DNA of 64,000 bases, taken from assembly GCA_002261195.1 (NCBI GenBank), contig MVBO01000018.1:117797-181796 (forward strand). Direction: 5' to 3'. Both the position numbers and the translations under genes were made by a program. Position 1 is the stretch's first letter. Each line of letters begins with the position of its first letter. A model generated the notes under the pieces. That model was not told the DNA's origin. It worked only from the letters and a program-made list of their open reading frames with translations, and made no database searches. Source of the stretch: Bifiguratus adelaidae. Lineage: Eukaryota; Mucoromycota; Endogonomycetes; Endogonales. This document shows, piece after piece, positions 34,985 to 46,477 of the stretch.

Positions 34985-35590
34985 ACGGTTATGTATTCAT
35001 GTTCGTCATCCTAATGTTAGCCGTGCCAGTCATGATTATTCGTAACTGTAATAAGGATTCACTGTAAAAAACGATCAAGTCTTCTCCGTCTTCATACCGA
35101 AGAATTGTGCGGTACAGAGTGGCGTTCCCACAAATTCCGTGTTTTCTCGTCTGATGATCTACGAGTACAACCTTCGAGGATGGAAATTCCCAGGAAAAGC
35201 ACTAAAAATCCTGGTTGCAAACCGGGTACTTTCCATGATCTAAATCCACAACGGCGGATATTCCGCGTCGAAGCGCCAGTTGGTCCCTGACCCCACAATT
35301 TTGGGCTATTGCCATTGCCTTTATTTGGGCGCGCGACGGCTTTCCCGCTGTTGGATGACCCTTTAAACAATGTTGCACACACTCTCAGGGTTCACCTATC
35401 TTTGATCAGCGCACGCGTGATGAGGCAGGACGGAACGATCACCGCTATATCGCTCACGGCGTTCCTGGACGACCACGCCTGTCATTCTCCGAACTGAGGT
35501 GTTTTATGTTTGTGCGACCGCGCTGAGAATCCACTTGAAGACGCGTTCGCAGTATATAACGTGTTCAATCGCAATAATCGAAGCCGCGCC
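34985..35590. other. Intergenic region upstream of the GH81 gene
   Basis: 606 bp without a supported gene. It carries the inverted repeat listed at 35254-35266 and should contain the GH81 promoter. Confidence 0.35.
35254..35266. promoter_or_regulatory. CGG-N5-CCG inverted repeat
   Basis: GCGGA-TAT-TCCGC is a perfect 5-bp inverted repeat with a 3-bp spacer, equivalent to CGG-N5-CCG. Zn2Cys6 fungal activators bind inverted CGG triplets with defined spacing. It lies 325 bp before the GH81 start. Function is inferred. Confidence 0.3.
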
Positions 35591-38500
35591 ATGTTGACAG
35601 GATTACGAGCTTTGGTGTTGCTCGGTGCAGGTAGATGTCTGGATGACAATGCCATATCTAAACGAGCACTTTGTAGCTGTGCTGCCCTTTGTTGGTGCGA
35701 CGTATGGACCAAGTGATACTCCTATTGCTACGGATGCTCCTAATTTGCCCGGAGGCAAGGTTGCCGTTCAAGCTCCACCTGGGCCCCTCTTTCAGGGCAT
35801 GAAGCCTCCGTATCCAACCGATTCGTGTATGTGTTTTCATTGTATAGTACTGATGATTACTGATGCTGATTGGTGATCAATAGGGTGGGCTGGTTATGGA
35901 GTCAGCACACAAGACGCGTAAGTGGTTGATGAAGTAAGCATGGACATGGCCCGACATTAATCTGGCATCTGGCAGAACTGTGGCGGGACCCTTCCCCTTT
36001 GAATCATCCACCACCAACACGAGCATTATCTTTGGCATCTCGAACACTCGCCAATTTGATGGCACGTCCATCAAGCAACCTACTGCGAAGGATTGGGCCA
36101 TCGGCATTGCCGAGTCACCCAATAACATCAATTCGCACAAGGTGACTTCCTGGGACACTCAAACCGTGTGCTTGCAGTATTTTACCAGCTCGAGTGCGTC
36201 TATGTCTTCTTGCATGATTCCTGGATCGCCTTACATGACATTTACCTTCAAGAGTGCTACCGTGCAATTGACATCCATGAATGGCGCCATCTCGAGCTTT
36301 CAATGGGTCAATCAAGGTAGCTATAAAGGGAAACATCTTTCTGGAGACTCACAGCTCAGGTATTGTTTAGGAACCAAGGCCAAGGTTGTCAACGGTGCCG
36401 GCACTTACATCATCTATTCTTTGGGCGGTTCAATCAGCTTAACTCAGAACCAGAATGTGATTTCTTCCCCAGCTGGCTTCACGGGCACTCTTCGGATGGC
36501 TTTGCTCAATGACACTAGCCAAGAGGCTGTTTTAGATCAATACGTTGGCAACTACGCAACTGGCTTGACCATGACTTACAATGTCGCCAACGATGTCTCT
36601 ACGCAGACCTGGACTTGGTCCGTGACCGGTAATGCAAACCAACTCTTGCTGCTCTGCTGGCCTCATCACAGGTAAGTCAAGCAAATCAGTCCGAAGCCGA
36701 TTGGCTCACCCATAGATCGATTGCAGAAAGCATTTGGTCAGTCCCAGTTATGCCAACATTCAGTATTTGACCATCAAAGGGTACATGAAGGGTGTTGTGG
36801 GAGGCACATGGAAACTGCAACACAATCTACCAACCATCTCTTGGTTCCCGAGCAATCCAGTTCAAGCATCCTGCAAAAGTCAGCTTATCCAGACTCTGGA
36901 ATACGATGTCAATGCTCTCAGTGTTCTTGTCCCGGGCGACTTTTACTACTGGGGAGGTGCCTTTGCCAGAATGGCCACACTTGCGTTGATCGCGGACAAT
37001 GTCGGTCGCCAGGACCTTATCCCAAAAGTCACCACCGTCCTTGCCCAAAGTTTTGCTTACTGGCTTGATCCCAAGCATCATCCCGCGGCCACCTACGAGA
37101 CTGGTTGGGGTGGATTTATCAATGGAGATGGCTACAATAACACCTGGGTCGACTTTGGAAACGTGAGTGATTGCTAGTTTCGAAACTGAATGTTCATTGA
37201 TGGTATTCATCAGGCCTACTACAATGACCATCACTTTCACTATGGTTACTTTTTATACGGCTCCGCTATCCTTGCCAAATACAACTCTACATGGCTCTCT
37301 CAGAACCAAGGCTTTGTCACACAGTAAGTGCAAAGTCGTCTGCGTGTGCCTTGATGAACATGTGTTTACAAACATGTTCTCCAGCGCTGCTCGGGATATT
37401 GGTAATCCGTCTCCGAACGATCCTTACTACACTGTCACGCGTCATATGGACTGGTTTGCCGGACATTCTTGGGCCAGTGGTATCGCCAACGGCGCTGGAT
37501 CACGCGATCAGGAAAGTACAGGAGAAGCTATTAACGGATACTATGGACTCAATCTCTGGGCACGCGCCATCAACAATGCACCACTCATTGATTACTCGAG
37601 AATGTTGATTGCCATTGAACAAGCTGGAGCCCAAACCTACTGGCATCTGTACCCGAACACCAACGACCCAGATACACCATACCCTGAGCAATCGCTTCGT
37701 GCGCTTACCACGATCGGTAATGTCGAGGATACGCAAGCAGGTGCATGGCTCTTCTGGGGTAGTCAACGCATTGAAATCGCGGCAATCCAAATGTTGCCGG
37801 TTACTGCCATTGGTGAACTAACTTACGATAAGCAGTGGATGCAAGGCGTCCTACCGTACTGCATGGGAGAACTGAATGACCCTACCCTTGGAGATGATTT
37901 CAAATCTGGCAAGTGTCCATTAAGTGGATCTTCTTAGCCTTGGCTAATACAACGTTATAGTCATCTACGCAGCCTATGCGCCCGTCAATCCCCAAGCGGC
38001 TTACAATTACTCCTTGGCATTGTCCAGTTGGGGTTCAGGCAACTCAGCCTCGAACGAATTGTACTTTATTGCAACCCAGCCCTCCAGCACTGACATTTGT
38101 TCTTCGCAACAGCAGACCCCGCAAGGCACTTATTATATCCAAGACGTAAATTCTGGAAACTATGTAACCGTCTCTTCGTCTGGTACTTTGGCGGCAACAG
38201 TGGGCACGAGCTTGTTGGCAACTCAATTCCAGCTCGCTTTCGTGCCAGGTGGTGGGTCTATAATGTCCTTATCAAATAATCAATACGTTACGGCGGATCC
38301 GAACGGCGCTGCTCCTCTTGCAGCCGCACGAGCGACTGCTTCCACTTATGAAATTTTCCGATGGATCATTCAGTCGGATGGGTCCTATCTTTTGGAAGCT
38401 CTGGTCAACAAGTATGAGGTGTCGACCACGTCGAGTGGTTTGGTCAATAATGCAAACTCTACCAACCATGTGACGCCGTCCAAGTACAAGCTGGTGGCTC

Positions 38501-38949
38501 CCACTGCTTCTACGTACAATAATCCTGTCCCATCGTCTGGTGTGCTTCAAAATGTCGGCAATAGTAAGTATGTGGTTGCTACCGCTGCCAACCCCACCCT
38601 GGTTGCCAATCAAGCCTCGGCTTCGACAGCCACAACCTGGTACTTTGACAAGCTCTCCACCAGTACCAATACCACTACCTATTATGATCTTCGCAGTAGC
38701 ACAACCCAACAAATCGTCACTGGTGATAACGCTGGCGCCTCACCCTTGGCTGCTGCACGTGCCGTCGCTTCTGCCTGGGAGACGTTCAAGATCTTGCCAT
38801 ATAACTGCAATTTTGTAATCATTGACAATACCAACGGTCTTGTAGTCAAGCTGCAACCCGACGGCACGCTCATTGCCAACGGCAACACGGTAGACGGTAC
38901 GACAACCTGGAATATTGTCGGATCGGGTACAAGCTGCACGCCTAAATGA
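35591..38949 (+). CDS. Secreted GH81 endo-beta-1,3-glucanase with C-terminal fascin-like domain
   Basis: Signal peptide MLTGLRALVLLGAAVLPFVG joins across the first intron. The GH81 part begins GPLFQGMKPPYPTDS and includes TISWFPSNPVQASC, GDFYYWGGAFARM, YETGWGGFINGDGYNNTWVD and YYNDHHFHYGYFLYGSAILA. WFAGHSWASGIANGAGSRDQ followed by ESTGEAINGYYGLNLWARAI carries the family's conserved catalytic Glu residues. After a GC-AG intron (37909-37960) a further ~330 residues form a beta-trefoil-like module with two fascin-type repeats: NNQYVTADPNGAAPLAAARA and STTQQIVTGDNAGASPLAAA, each followed by an ALA-TA/VA...E-x-F segment. It would cleave beta-1,3-glucan, with the tail as a probable carbohydrate binder. 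TGA is at 38947-38949. No break found in the long frame. Confidence 0.88.
37909..37960 (+). other. GC-AG intron in the GH81 gene
   Basis: Donor GCAAGT after AAATCTG, acceptor TTATAG, 52 bp. The next GT would shift the frame; the GC-AG junction alone joins the GH81 and C-terminal parts. Confidence 0.7.
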
Positions 38950-39311
38950 TCCATGTTTGTCTATGCAATTGTACTTGTCTCGTGGAATACATTAAGAGCC
39001 TTCTAGCTAAGTGGACTATGATGCGGTATCCCGTTGGCCGTTGGAGAAGATGAGAACAAATGCTATCATAAAGTTTGTCGATCATTTCCTTGTATGGGAA
39101 AACGTGCGCCAACTTGAGCTGGCGAGCGTCAGAACTGCCATCCAAAGGCGCCTTGTCTTGCCTATCGGCCGCGCGTGCGGTGTTACGCGATATTGGTTAG
39201 TCTCGACCGCAGGCTGTGAATGCTCTTTCTCTTGCGGTTGATATCGGGAGCGGCTATCGCTGGTATACAAGGTTGTTCCACTGGTTTAGATTGATAAGCC
39301 AAAGGTTGCGT
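38950..39311. other. Intergenic region before the GH89 gene
   Basis: 362 bp between same-strand genes. In-frame upstream Met at 39216 could extend GH89, but the hydrophobic signal sequence begins at 39312. No other element seen. Confidence 0.35.
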
Positions 39312-41558
39312 ATGACCTGGTTAAGACGGTTCGGTGTCTTGGCGCTCTTATGGTTTGCGGGTACTGCCGTGTCGCTGTCTACTGCGGGGATCGAGGCGTT
39401 GGTAGCTCGTCGCCTACCCCAGCTTGCCGGCAAGTTTCAGTTTAAACTCACGAGCTTCTCTGCACGGAACACGTCCGGCTACGATGCGTACATCGTCTCC
39501 TCGGTGGGCGACAAAGTCAAGGTGTCTGCCGAGACCCTATCAGGACTAAACCGCGGCTTGTACGCCTATCTTACGGAAGTGGCGGGTGGAGACATCTACT
39601 GGACCGGGAGCTACCTGGATGTGGCTAATGCTCCTCCGGTCCACCATACTCTGACGGGATCGAGTATCGTCAAGTGGAGATACTACTTCAATACGGTGAC
39701 CTTTTCTTATACGGCAGCGTTTTGGGACTGGCAAGACTGGGAGCTTCAACTGGACTGGCTCGCGCTTCGAGGCGTCAACTTGCCGCTCGCATGGGTAGGA
39801 TATGAAAAGACGCTCGTAGACACCTATCGCTCGGTGGGATTGACCGATACTCAAATCTCGACTTTTCTCAGCGGGCCAGCTTTCCAAGCTTGGAATCGGT
39901 TCGGCAATATCCAAGGGTCTTGGAACGGAACATTGCCCATGTCTTGGGTCAACGATCAATTTACACTGGGCAAGCAGATTGTCAATCGTATGGTCGAACT
40001 CGGAATGACACCAGTGATGCCTGCTTTCACCGGATTCGTTCCGAGAGCGTTCCACGAGTTCATCAATTCGACCAACCTGGTCAACAGCAGTCAATGGAAT
40101 GGATTTCCCGCCGAAAACACATACGATACCCTCTTGGAGCCACAGGATGCTCACTTTGCAAAGATGCAGCATTTCTTCGTTACACGGCAAAAGGAGGATT
40201 TCGGCAACGTCTCGAACATTTATACCATTGATCAGTTCAACGAGTTGACACCCGCGTCCGGAAACCTTACATACTTGGCCACCGTCTCCAACTCGACCCT
40301 CGAATCTCTGAAATGTGTTGATCCGAACGCGATATGGATGATGCAAGGATGGCTCTTTTTCAACGAAGAAACGTTCTGGACGAACGAACGAATCCAAGCG
40401 TTCCTTGGTGGCGTATCCAACAACAGTGACATGTTGATCTTGGATTTGTATAGCGAGGTCCAACCACAATGGCAACGTACCCAATCATACTTTGGCAAGA
40501 ATTGGATCTGGTGCTACTTGCACGATTACGGAGGCAACATTGGACTTTATGGGAATGTGCACAACGAAACGGTGAATCCTGTGCAGGCGCACGCTGCGAG
40601 TCCAAGCATGGTGGGAATGGGCATCACCATGGAAAGCCAGGAAGGCAATGAGATGACTTACGACTTGTTCCTCGATCAAGCATGGTCAACGACACCCATT
40701 GACACGGTTGCCTTTGTGCAGGAGTGGGCTCAGCGACGATACAAAGGACAGGCTCCGGCATCTGTATTGGAAGCGTGGGAAATTCTTCGTACCTCGGTCT
40801 ACAGCAACAACAATACCAATATTCCTGCAGTGTCGAGGAGCATACTGGAATTGGCGCCGGATGTCTCGGGCCTCATCACCTCAGGTCCGAGGAATACGCA
40901 GCCAACTGCACTGAGCTACGATCCGCAAGTACTGATCAAAGCCTGGCGACTGCTAGCCAACGCTGCGTCTGCTCAAAGGGATCTGCTCGAGATTGAAACC
41001 TTCCACCATGATCTCACCGATGTCACTCGACAAGTCGTAGCCAATGCTTTCATCCCTGCGTATGAGCACCTAATATCGATCTGGAGCGCGACCGGCGCAA
41101 CAAGTGCGAGCATCCGCAAGGCGGGCCAGAATTTGACCGATATCCTGACCACGTTGGACAATGTCCTGTATACCAGCCCCGACTTTTTGCTCTCTCGATG
41201 GATCTCAAAAGCTGTGGCCTGGGCTAAGGGATCAAGCCAAACTGAAGCCTACTATGAGTACAATGCTCGCAATCAAATTACGCTTTGGGGTCCCGAAGGA
41301 CAAATCAATGACTACGCTTCCAAGGAATGGGCTGGTCTGGTGGGACAGTATTACAAGAGGCGCTGGGAGCTCTTCATCAGGTATCTGGCTACTACCACGC
41401 CGCAGACGTACAATGCTACTGTGTTCGGTGCCACGGTGTACCAGTTTGAGCAAGCTTGGAATAGGCAACGATGGTCAGGACCCATATCGACCAAGGGCAA
41501 TTTATTGCACATTATTCACAGTGATCCCTTGTTAAAGTCATTGATAACTTTAATATAG
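39312..41558 (+). CDS. GH89 alpha-N-acetylglucosaminidase (NAGLU type), secreted
   Basis: Single-exon, 748-residue enzyme. MTWLRRFGVLALLWFAGTAV is a signal peptide. The GH89 fold is visible in SSVGDKVKVSAETLSGLNRG, YFNTVTFSYTAAFWDWQDWE and LDWLALRGVNLPLAWVGYEK, FGNIQGSWNGTLPMSWV, and GMTPVMPAFTGFVP. Catalytic Glu positions lie in YTIDQFNELTPASG and GITMESQEGNEMTYDLFLDQ (human NAGLU has matching acid/base and nucleophile Glu). It releases terminal alpha-linked GlcNAc. Unlike its neighbours it has no intron. It stops at TAG 41556-41558 with no disabling change. Compared with human NAGLU (743 residues) length is normal. Confidence 0.92.
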   Translation: MTWLRRFGVLALLWFAGTAVSLSTAGIEALVARRLPQLAGKFQFKLTSFSARNTSGYDAYIVSSVGDKVKVSAETLSGLNRGLYAYLTEVAGGDIYWTGSYLDVANAPPVHHTLTGSSIVKWRYYFNTVTFSYTAAFWDWQDWELQLDWLALRGVNLPLAWVGYEKTLVDTYRSVGLTDTQISTFLSGPAFQAWNRFGNIQGSWNGTLPMSWVNDQFTLGKQIVNRMVELGMTPVMPAFTGFVPRAFHEFINSTNLVNSSQWNGFPAENTYDTLLEPQDAHFAKMQHFFVTRQKEDFGNVSNIYTIDQFNELTPASGNLTYLATVSNSTLESLKCVDPNAIWMMQGWLFFNEETFWTNERIQAFLGGVSNNSDMLILDLYSEVQPQWQRTQSYFGKNWIWCYLHDYGGNIGLYGNVHNETVNPVQAHAASPSMVGMGITMESQEGNEMTYDLFLDQAWSTTPIDTVAFVQEWAQRRYKGQAPASVLEAWEILRTSVYSNNNTNIPAVSRSILELAPDVSGLITSGPRNTQPTALSYDPQVLIKAWRLLANAASAQRDLLEIETFHHDLTDVTRQVVANAFIPAYEHLISIWSATGATSASIRKAGQNLTDILTTLDNVLYTSPDFLLSRWISKAVAWAKGSSQTEAYYEYNARNQITLWGPEGQINDYASKEWAGLVGQYYKRRWELFIRYLATTTPQTYNATVFGATVYQFEQAWNRQRWSGPISTKGNLLHIIHSDPLLKSLITLI

Positions 41559-42727
41559 ATACATTGCCGAGTTGGAGTAGATTAGGCACTTGGCCGTTGC
41601 TCAGGAACCACGAAACGAGGGACATGTGTGACCCAAAAAAGTGACAACGTCACCTTACAAATCAAGCTTCTTTCTTCCTGCTGCGTACCACTCAAACACT
41701 CTTTGCATAGCGACCTTCAGCCTTACCATTTTGTCACGATGGCTAATGGACTTCCACACACGTCTGCTCGATGCGAAACTGTAGACGTTTGGTCATCGAA
41801 GGCCTCGCTGCGCTTAAGAAAAAAGAATGCCTGCGCGCTGAATAACCTTCAGGCTAGTGATCTGTCTCTATAGAAAGCGGACCTAAGCACAAATTACAGC
41901 GAGGAGCTGCTACGAGCGGCCATTAATTGTTCGTCCTGGAAGCGATCAAATGACACAACACAGGAAGCCAGAGAAGATAGTGGCCAGTAAGATCAAATCA
42001 GTGGCTGAGCCAACTTACTTGAACGTCACTGCTCGGCCTATGTTTTGGTTCCCGATTTCCAAGAAATCAAACTTAGCTTATACAGTCAGCCTGTGCAAGA
42101 AACCAGGCAACGGTGGATGCACTTAGTCCATCCGACGTTCTTGGAATATTCGCCTACTTCAATGCGTGACAGCCCATCGGCATCGGCATGAATGTCATAA
42201 GGCTACAATAACCGTGATGAAAATCAATTTATGGGAGGATCATCCTTTGGCAGCGCAATATTAGCTGCGCAAAAGGGATTTAAAACTCCAGCATGTGAGA
42301 CACAAATAGTCGAACGTCGGTTTCGATACACTATGTACACGTATCCTTAGCACTCGCCAAGTGGACCACCTGAATTACCTGTGCTCGCTATCTCTGTCGT
42401 TCGATCCAACCGGCAAGCGTGATACATTTTCTATGCATTCAAGAAATCGACGAGGTTGGTGGAGTCATACACATTTGGTGGGCAGGTCGACACTTTGAGC
42501 TCACGGTCACTGATGGACGAACGAATGTGGTGCTGCTTATTGCCCTACAGGCATGGTGGAAGTAGAATCATGGATATTTTATAGATAATTGAGTCAGGCA
42601 GACGGGCTCAGCATTTTCAAACAACTAGCCAAAGACAAGAAATAGGGACAGTCAGGCACCAACGAGATGAATGCTTATTTTCTGGCAACACAGAGAATAA
42701 AGTGCGTTAACATATCTGGGTCAAGCC
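41559..42727. other. Long intergenic region, no supported gene
   Basis: 1.17 kb with only short ORFs without family features. It lies between the GH89 stop and the 3' end of the GH71 pseudogene. No tRNA-like structure or terminal repeats noticed. Confidence 0.35.
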
Positions 42728-43935
42728 TTAGAAACTGCCAACCCAGGCATTGTAGTTGGTACATCCGTTCGACAAGGTCGTAGAGGAGGTGATAGACGCT
42801 CCCTTTCCGCTCTTTACCGTGGCTCCATTACGGACAACGGAAAAGGTCACGACGCCGGTTTGTCCGTTGAAGGGCTGCGACAAGTGGTTGATGCCCTAGT
42901 TGCCAGTGTACGAGACGGGCGCGTTGTTGCCAATCTGTACCAGTACTGCATCTGGTCGCGGTTAATGTTAAAGGAGCTTTGTTTGTACTTGGCAATGTAG
43001 TAGGGGAGGAAGTCTCGCCAGCTTTCGTGAGGCATGTTGTTTACGTAGATGCTGGATCCGGCTGCAATTTCGCTGTTTGTGTAAATCGGACCAATGTAAT
43101 GGGATTCACCAAAGTCATTCCAGGTTACGATCCTATCAGGCAAGAGTCAGCCATATTCAAAGAGAAGTAAAGATAAGCAGAGGTACGTACTCGACAAAGT
43201 CTGGGTTGATTTGAAGAACTTGTTGCCAACGCTCGGCCCACATGTCATCCCCACGCCACACCCAGTCAGTGCCACCAGAAGCACTGTGGAAGAACCAAGG
43301 AGAGACGCCCATCATGTAAGACTTTCCAGGTAGTGCGCTAACCCATTGCTGATCAGGCGAGTCACTAATATCGTTGGCGCCTTCGGGCCACATGTTCCAG
43401 CTGACTGGAGGGACGGATGAGCTTAAATTCTTCGCATAATGATCGACGGCCTCTTGGCGTAATACTTACAGGCTCCTTGGATGTTGGCCGAGTGGAAGGC
43501 GACTCCACTTGGGCCAAGGCTAGTCCAATCTGGAAAAAAGTATACGTCTCCAGCACCACTTCGGATGGCTCCTCCGGGCGCCCAGTCATTGATGTTGTTG
43601 ACACCCTCAAAGGTGGACACGAACGGTAGACAGACCATTGTAGTGGAAGTAGACTCCAGAATCCTTGTATTGTGTCAAATATGACACCACCGAGTTCGAG
43701 CCAGTAGCCGGCCACGGCTGTCCTCCACCGAGGTAGTCAAAGGAAAAGAAAAGCTTGAAACCATTATTGAGGGCAAAGGCATCGATACCGACATTGTGAG
43801 CAAGTGTGATATCGTTCTGCCAAGTGGACTGACTATGAGCCGCAGTATTGCCGACGACGACGTGAGCAAACACGTAACGGGCCGAGACCCCTGGGCAAAA
43901 GCAGCAGCCGCGACAACGAGCGATAACAGTCTCAT
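42728..43935 (-). pseudogene. GH71 alpha-1,3-glucanase (mutanase) pseudogene
   Basis: Once a secreted alpha-1,3-glucanase: MRLLSLVVAAAAFAQG is a signal peptide, and YVFAHVVVGNTAAHSQSTWQ, GIDAFALNN, GFKLFFSFDYLGGGQPWP, PFVSTFEGVNNINDWAPGG, VYFFPDWTSLGPSG, SWNMWPEGANDISDSPDQQW and VTWNDFGESHYIGPI are GH71 motifs. Disabling changes: the signal peptide and mature domain are in different frames around a C4 run at 43888-43891; a second shift near 43627 before PFVSTFEG; the ~25 residues usually between DAFALN and GFKLF are missing; a third shift near 42930-42936 after QYWYR; and an in-frame TAG at 42896-42898. Past the TAG the frame continues INHLSQPFNGQTGVVTFSVV to GCTNYNAWVGSF and the original stop. 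Two real introns remain recognisable. Confidence 0.88.
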
Positions 43936-45313
43936 CGTGGGAAGCCTCTGTGCGGGAAGTGACAAGGATGGCACGGTCTTTTATATCACTTGCAGCATGC
44001 TTACACCCGGAATCTCTTACAGGGTCTTTACAATTTATTTGAACATTACTTGCTGTTGAAATGCCATTGTTCAAGAGAACCACCGGGCCCATATATGTTT
44101 AGCGGCAATATTGGACCCTCGTCTGGAACCCTGTGATCACCATTGATAATCTAAGCCTAACCATGTCGAAAGCATCTAACCTAAATGAGCGAGCGGTGGA
44201 GACATTCCGATTCGCGCCATGTCCTGCGCCAGACTCTCGGAGTTTGGATCGATCAGTGTTGATCGAAGGGGTGTGGGTCCATCTTTTTGGGTGTTGGACG
44301 ATGATGCTCTTCCACCGGGGGTTCCTCTTCGAGTAAATTCCCAGACTGAACGGTTAATTCAGCAGAGTTGTCCATGGGTGTACTGTATGCAATAGATGAG
44401 CAAAAAAGGTCAAGCCTAGTGGAAAAGTGATTGGGATGTGACCTGGAGTTCCGGCTGGCCTAAGCAACCAGTTCAATTCCACCTCAATGTTCCTCTTTGC
44501 AAAATTAGAGGGTCGGAGCTTGAGCATAACACTACTGAGGTTCACAAAAGGACGGTGAACAGTCAGCATTCCGTTGCTTGTGCTTGAACGATGGGCATAC
44601 TTGACGCCGACGCCGAATCCAAATTGAGGCGTCGCAATGCAACGCGGAGCTGGAGGAAGCATCGACCGGATGACATGGCATTTTGCAAGTTCAGACTCTG
44701 GTGCAGGTTATAAATCAGGCGGTTGTGTACCTTACCATGGTCGGGAGCTTCACGACGTCTGCAAATGTCAGGCATAACGGGAGCTGACACCAAACCTTTC
44801 CCCATGGTCCGACAGGCAACCTGTTGGTGCTACATTGAACGGGGGAAGGCGGAAGTACTTCGAACCATCCTAGTTGTGGTCACCTCATGATCTGTAGCCA
44901 ATCAAAGCATTCGACCCGTTGGAGATAAACATAGGCGCTGGATTTTGCGTATCTTCCAGAGACGTTACAATGCACTGAGCTACATGAAAGGGTTCAATCT
45001 TGGCTTTCTTTCGCCTGGGTCACAGTAGGTAATCACAAATATCGCATAAGCGCAAAAAGACGGATGCTGCTCCAGGAATGACCGCTTTGGTATTTAGCGT
45101 TGAAGTGGAACGAATAGAGGGTCGCATAACAAGGAATTGCCGGCTTGGTGTACCCTCAATCGAAACAATGATTCTGCCCAGCGGGTCACAGAAAAGAATC
45201 CACATATGGATTGCCTTGGGTATGGTGGCGCAAGTTTGCTTACTGCTTACAACTGGCTCTATGATAGGAGAGGAAAGATATACATACAACGGTTTTACCA
45301 GAATCGCTTCAAA
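43936..45313. other. Long intergenic region, no supported gene
   Basis: 1.38 kb between two pseudogenes. A 102-codon minus ORF at 44354-44662 has no recognisable family and no start context; it may be a chance frame or an old relic. Confidence 0.35.
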
Positions 45314-46427
45314 CTATTTCCGGGTATCGACAGTTGGATCCTCAAAATTAACATAATTGATACCGAGCATCTCCTTTGCCTTTTCACCTGAAGATTGACA
45401 GGCTGTTGTATAGTCCTTACCAGGCTCTCCCTTGGGGATACGGTCTGGAAACTGAGGGAAGCGCTTGTGTAAAAAATTCGAGAATCTGTTGAAAGGTGAA
45501 ACTGCTACTGACGGCAAGAAATTTCTCTCCCTCAGTAACAGTACCATTCTCAGCTCGAATGTGCGCCTCAATGAAGACAGACATGAAAACTCTGAAGTAG
45601 AAATAGAGCACCGTACAACTTATCGTAGCTACGTCTCGAACGTCAACGAAACTCGAATGTTTTGCGAGAGCAGGTACGTCCGTCTTCCCTTTGAAGAAAT
45701 CAAATAGTAGACCGACCGAGGTAGGGATATCTCTTGCCTGTTCAATATAATGGATACATGGCCCAAATACAAATCCGGGCTAAGATGGAGGATACATGAG
45801 AATAATTCAATCCAACGGACATCTTGCTCACTTACATTGATGGTAGATATTCCGAATTTTGGTGTCTTTATCATTACGAAATTCCCAGACTGCACGCTCC
45901 GCAGCATTTTCCGACGCTCGGTAAGCCACGACTACATTGAAACCGTCACCTTGCTTCCAAGCAAGCATCTCATTCATGGCTTTATCGTTCCAATCTGTTT
46001 CGGTAATAATTTTTCTGTCCTCGGCACCCATCGTAGGCAATAGCCGCTACACTGGACGTAACAACCACGTGCTTGATTTTGTTTCCGTACTGACGTGCTG
46101 CATTCAAAATGTTCAAAGTACCGCTAACAGCTGGTTCCGTCATCTCTTTGAGGGGATCAATGGTGTCGTAATGAAATGGGGAGGCAATGTGATAAACAAC
46201 ATCCAGACATCCTTGACTTGAGCAAACTGAAAGTTGTCACCGTATTGCGCAAATTGCTCCTTCTTCATATACTCAGCTTTATACATCGTCCGGGCAGTAC
46301 CAATGACGGTATTGCCTTGTTCGAGCAATTGTTTTGAAGGCAGCTGTTGGCAGCCTTTCTCGAACGATCTTACAAATGGTTTCGCATCCAAAATCAATCG
46401 AGAAATTATCAAATAGACCATATTCAT
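45314..46427 (-). pseudogene. Gre2-type (extended SDR) ketoreductase pseudogene, 5' truncated
   Basis: Fragments in different frames match NADPH-dependent methylglyoxal/ketone reductases: KQLLEQGNTVIGTARTMYKA, DVVYHIASPFHYDTIDPLKE, PAVSGTLNILNAARQYGNKI, KHVVVTSSVAAIA, AYRASENAAERAVWEF, PGFVFGPCIHYIEQ and GKTDVPALAKHSSFVDVRDV. The TGxxGxxG cofactor loop expected just before LLEQGNTV is absent and only ~50 bp separate this end from the next gene, so the 5' end is lost. Frame changes occur near 46211 (before VVYHI), near 46035 (after AAIAYDG), near 45850 (an A4 run before FGISTIN) and near 45465; TAG interrupts near 45314. Clearly non-functional. Confidence 0.82.
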
Positions 46428-46477
46428 GACTTCTTTGTTACCGAAATGTATTCAAACATGCACTTTATTCACTGCGA

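Noticed and set aside
39546-40484. 312-codon minus-strand ORF inside GH89
   Set aside because: Antisense to a conserved GH89 exon; no start context or domain.
44354-44662. 102-codon minus-strand ORF
   Set aside because: No recognisable domain, signal peptide or splice continuation; left as part of the intergenic region.
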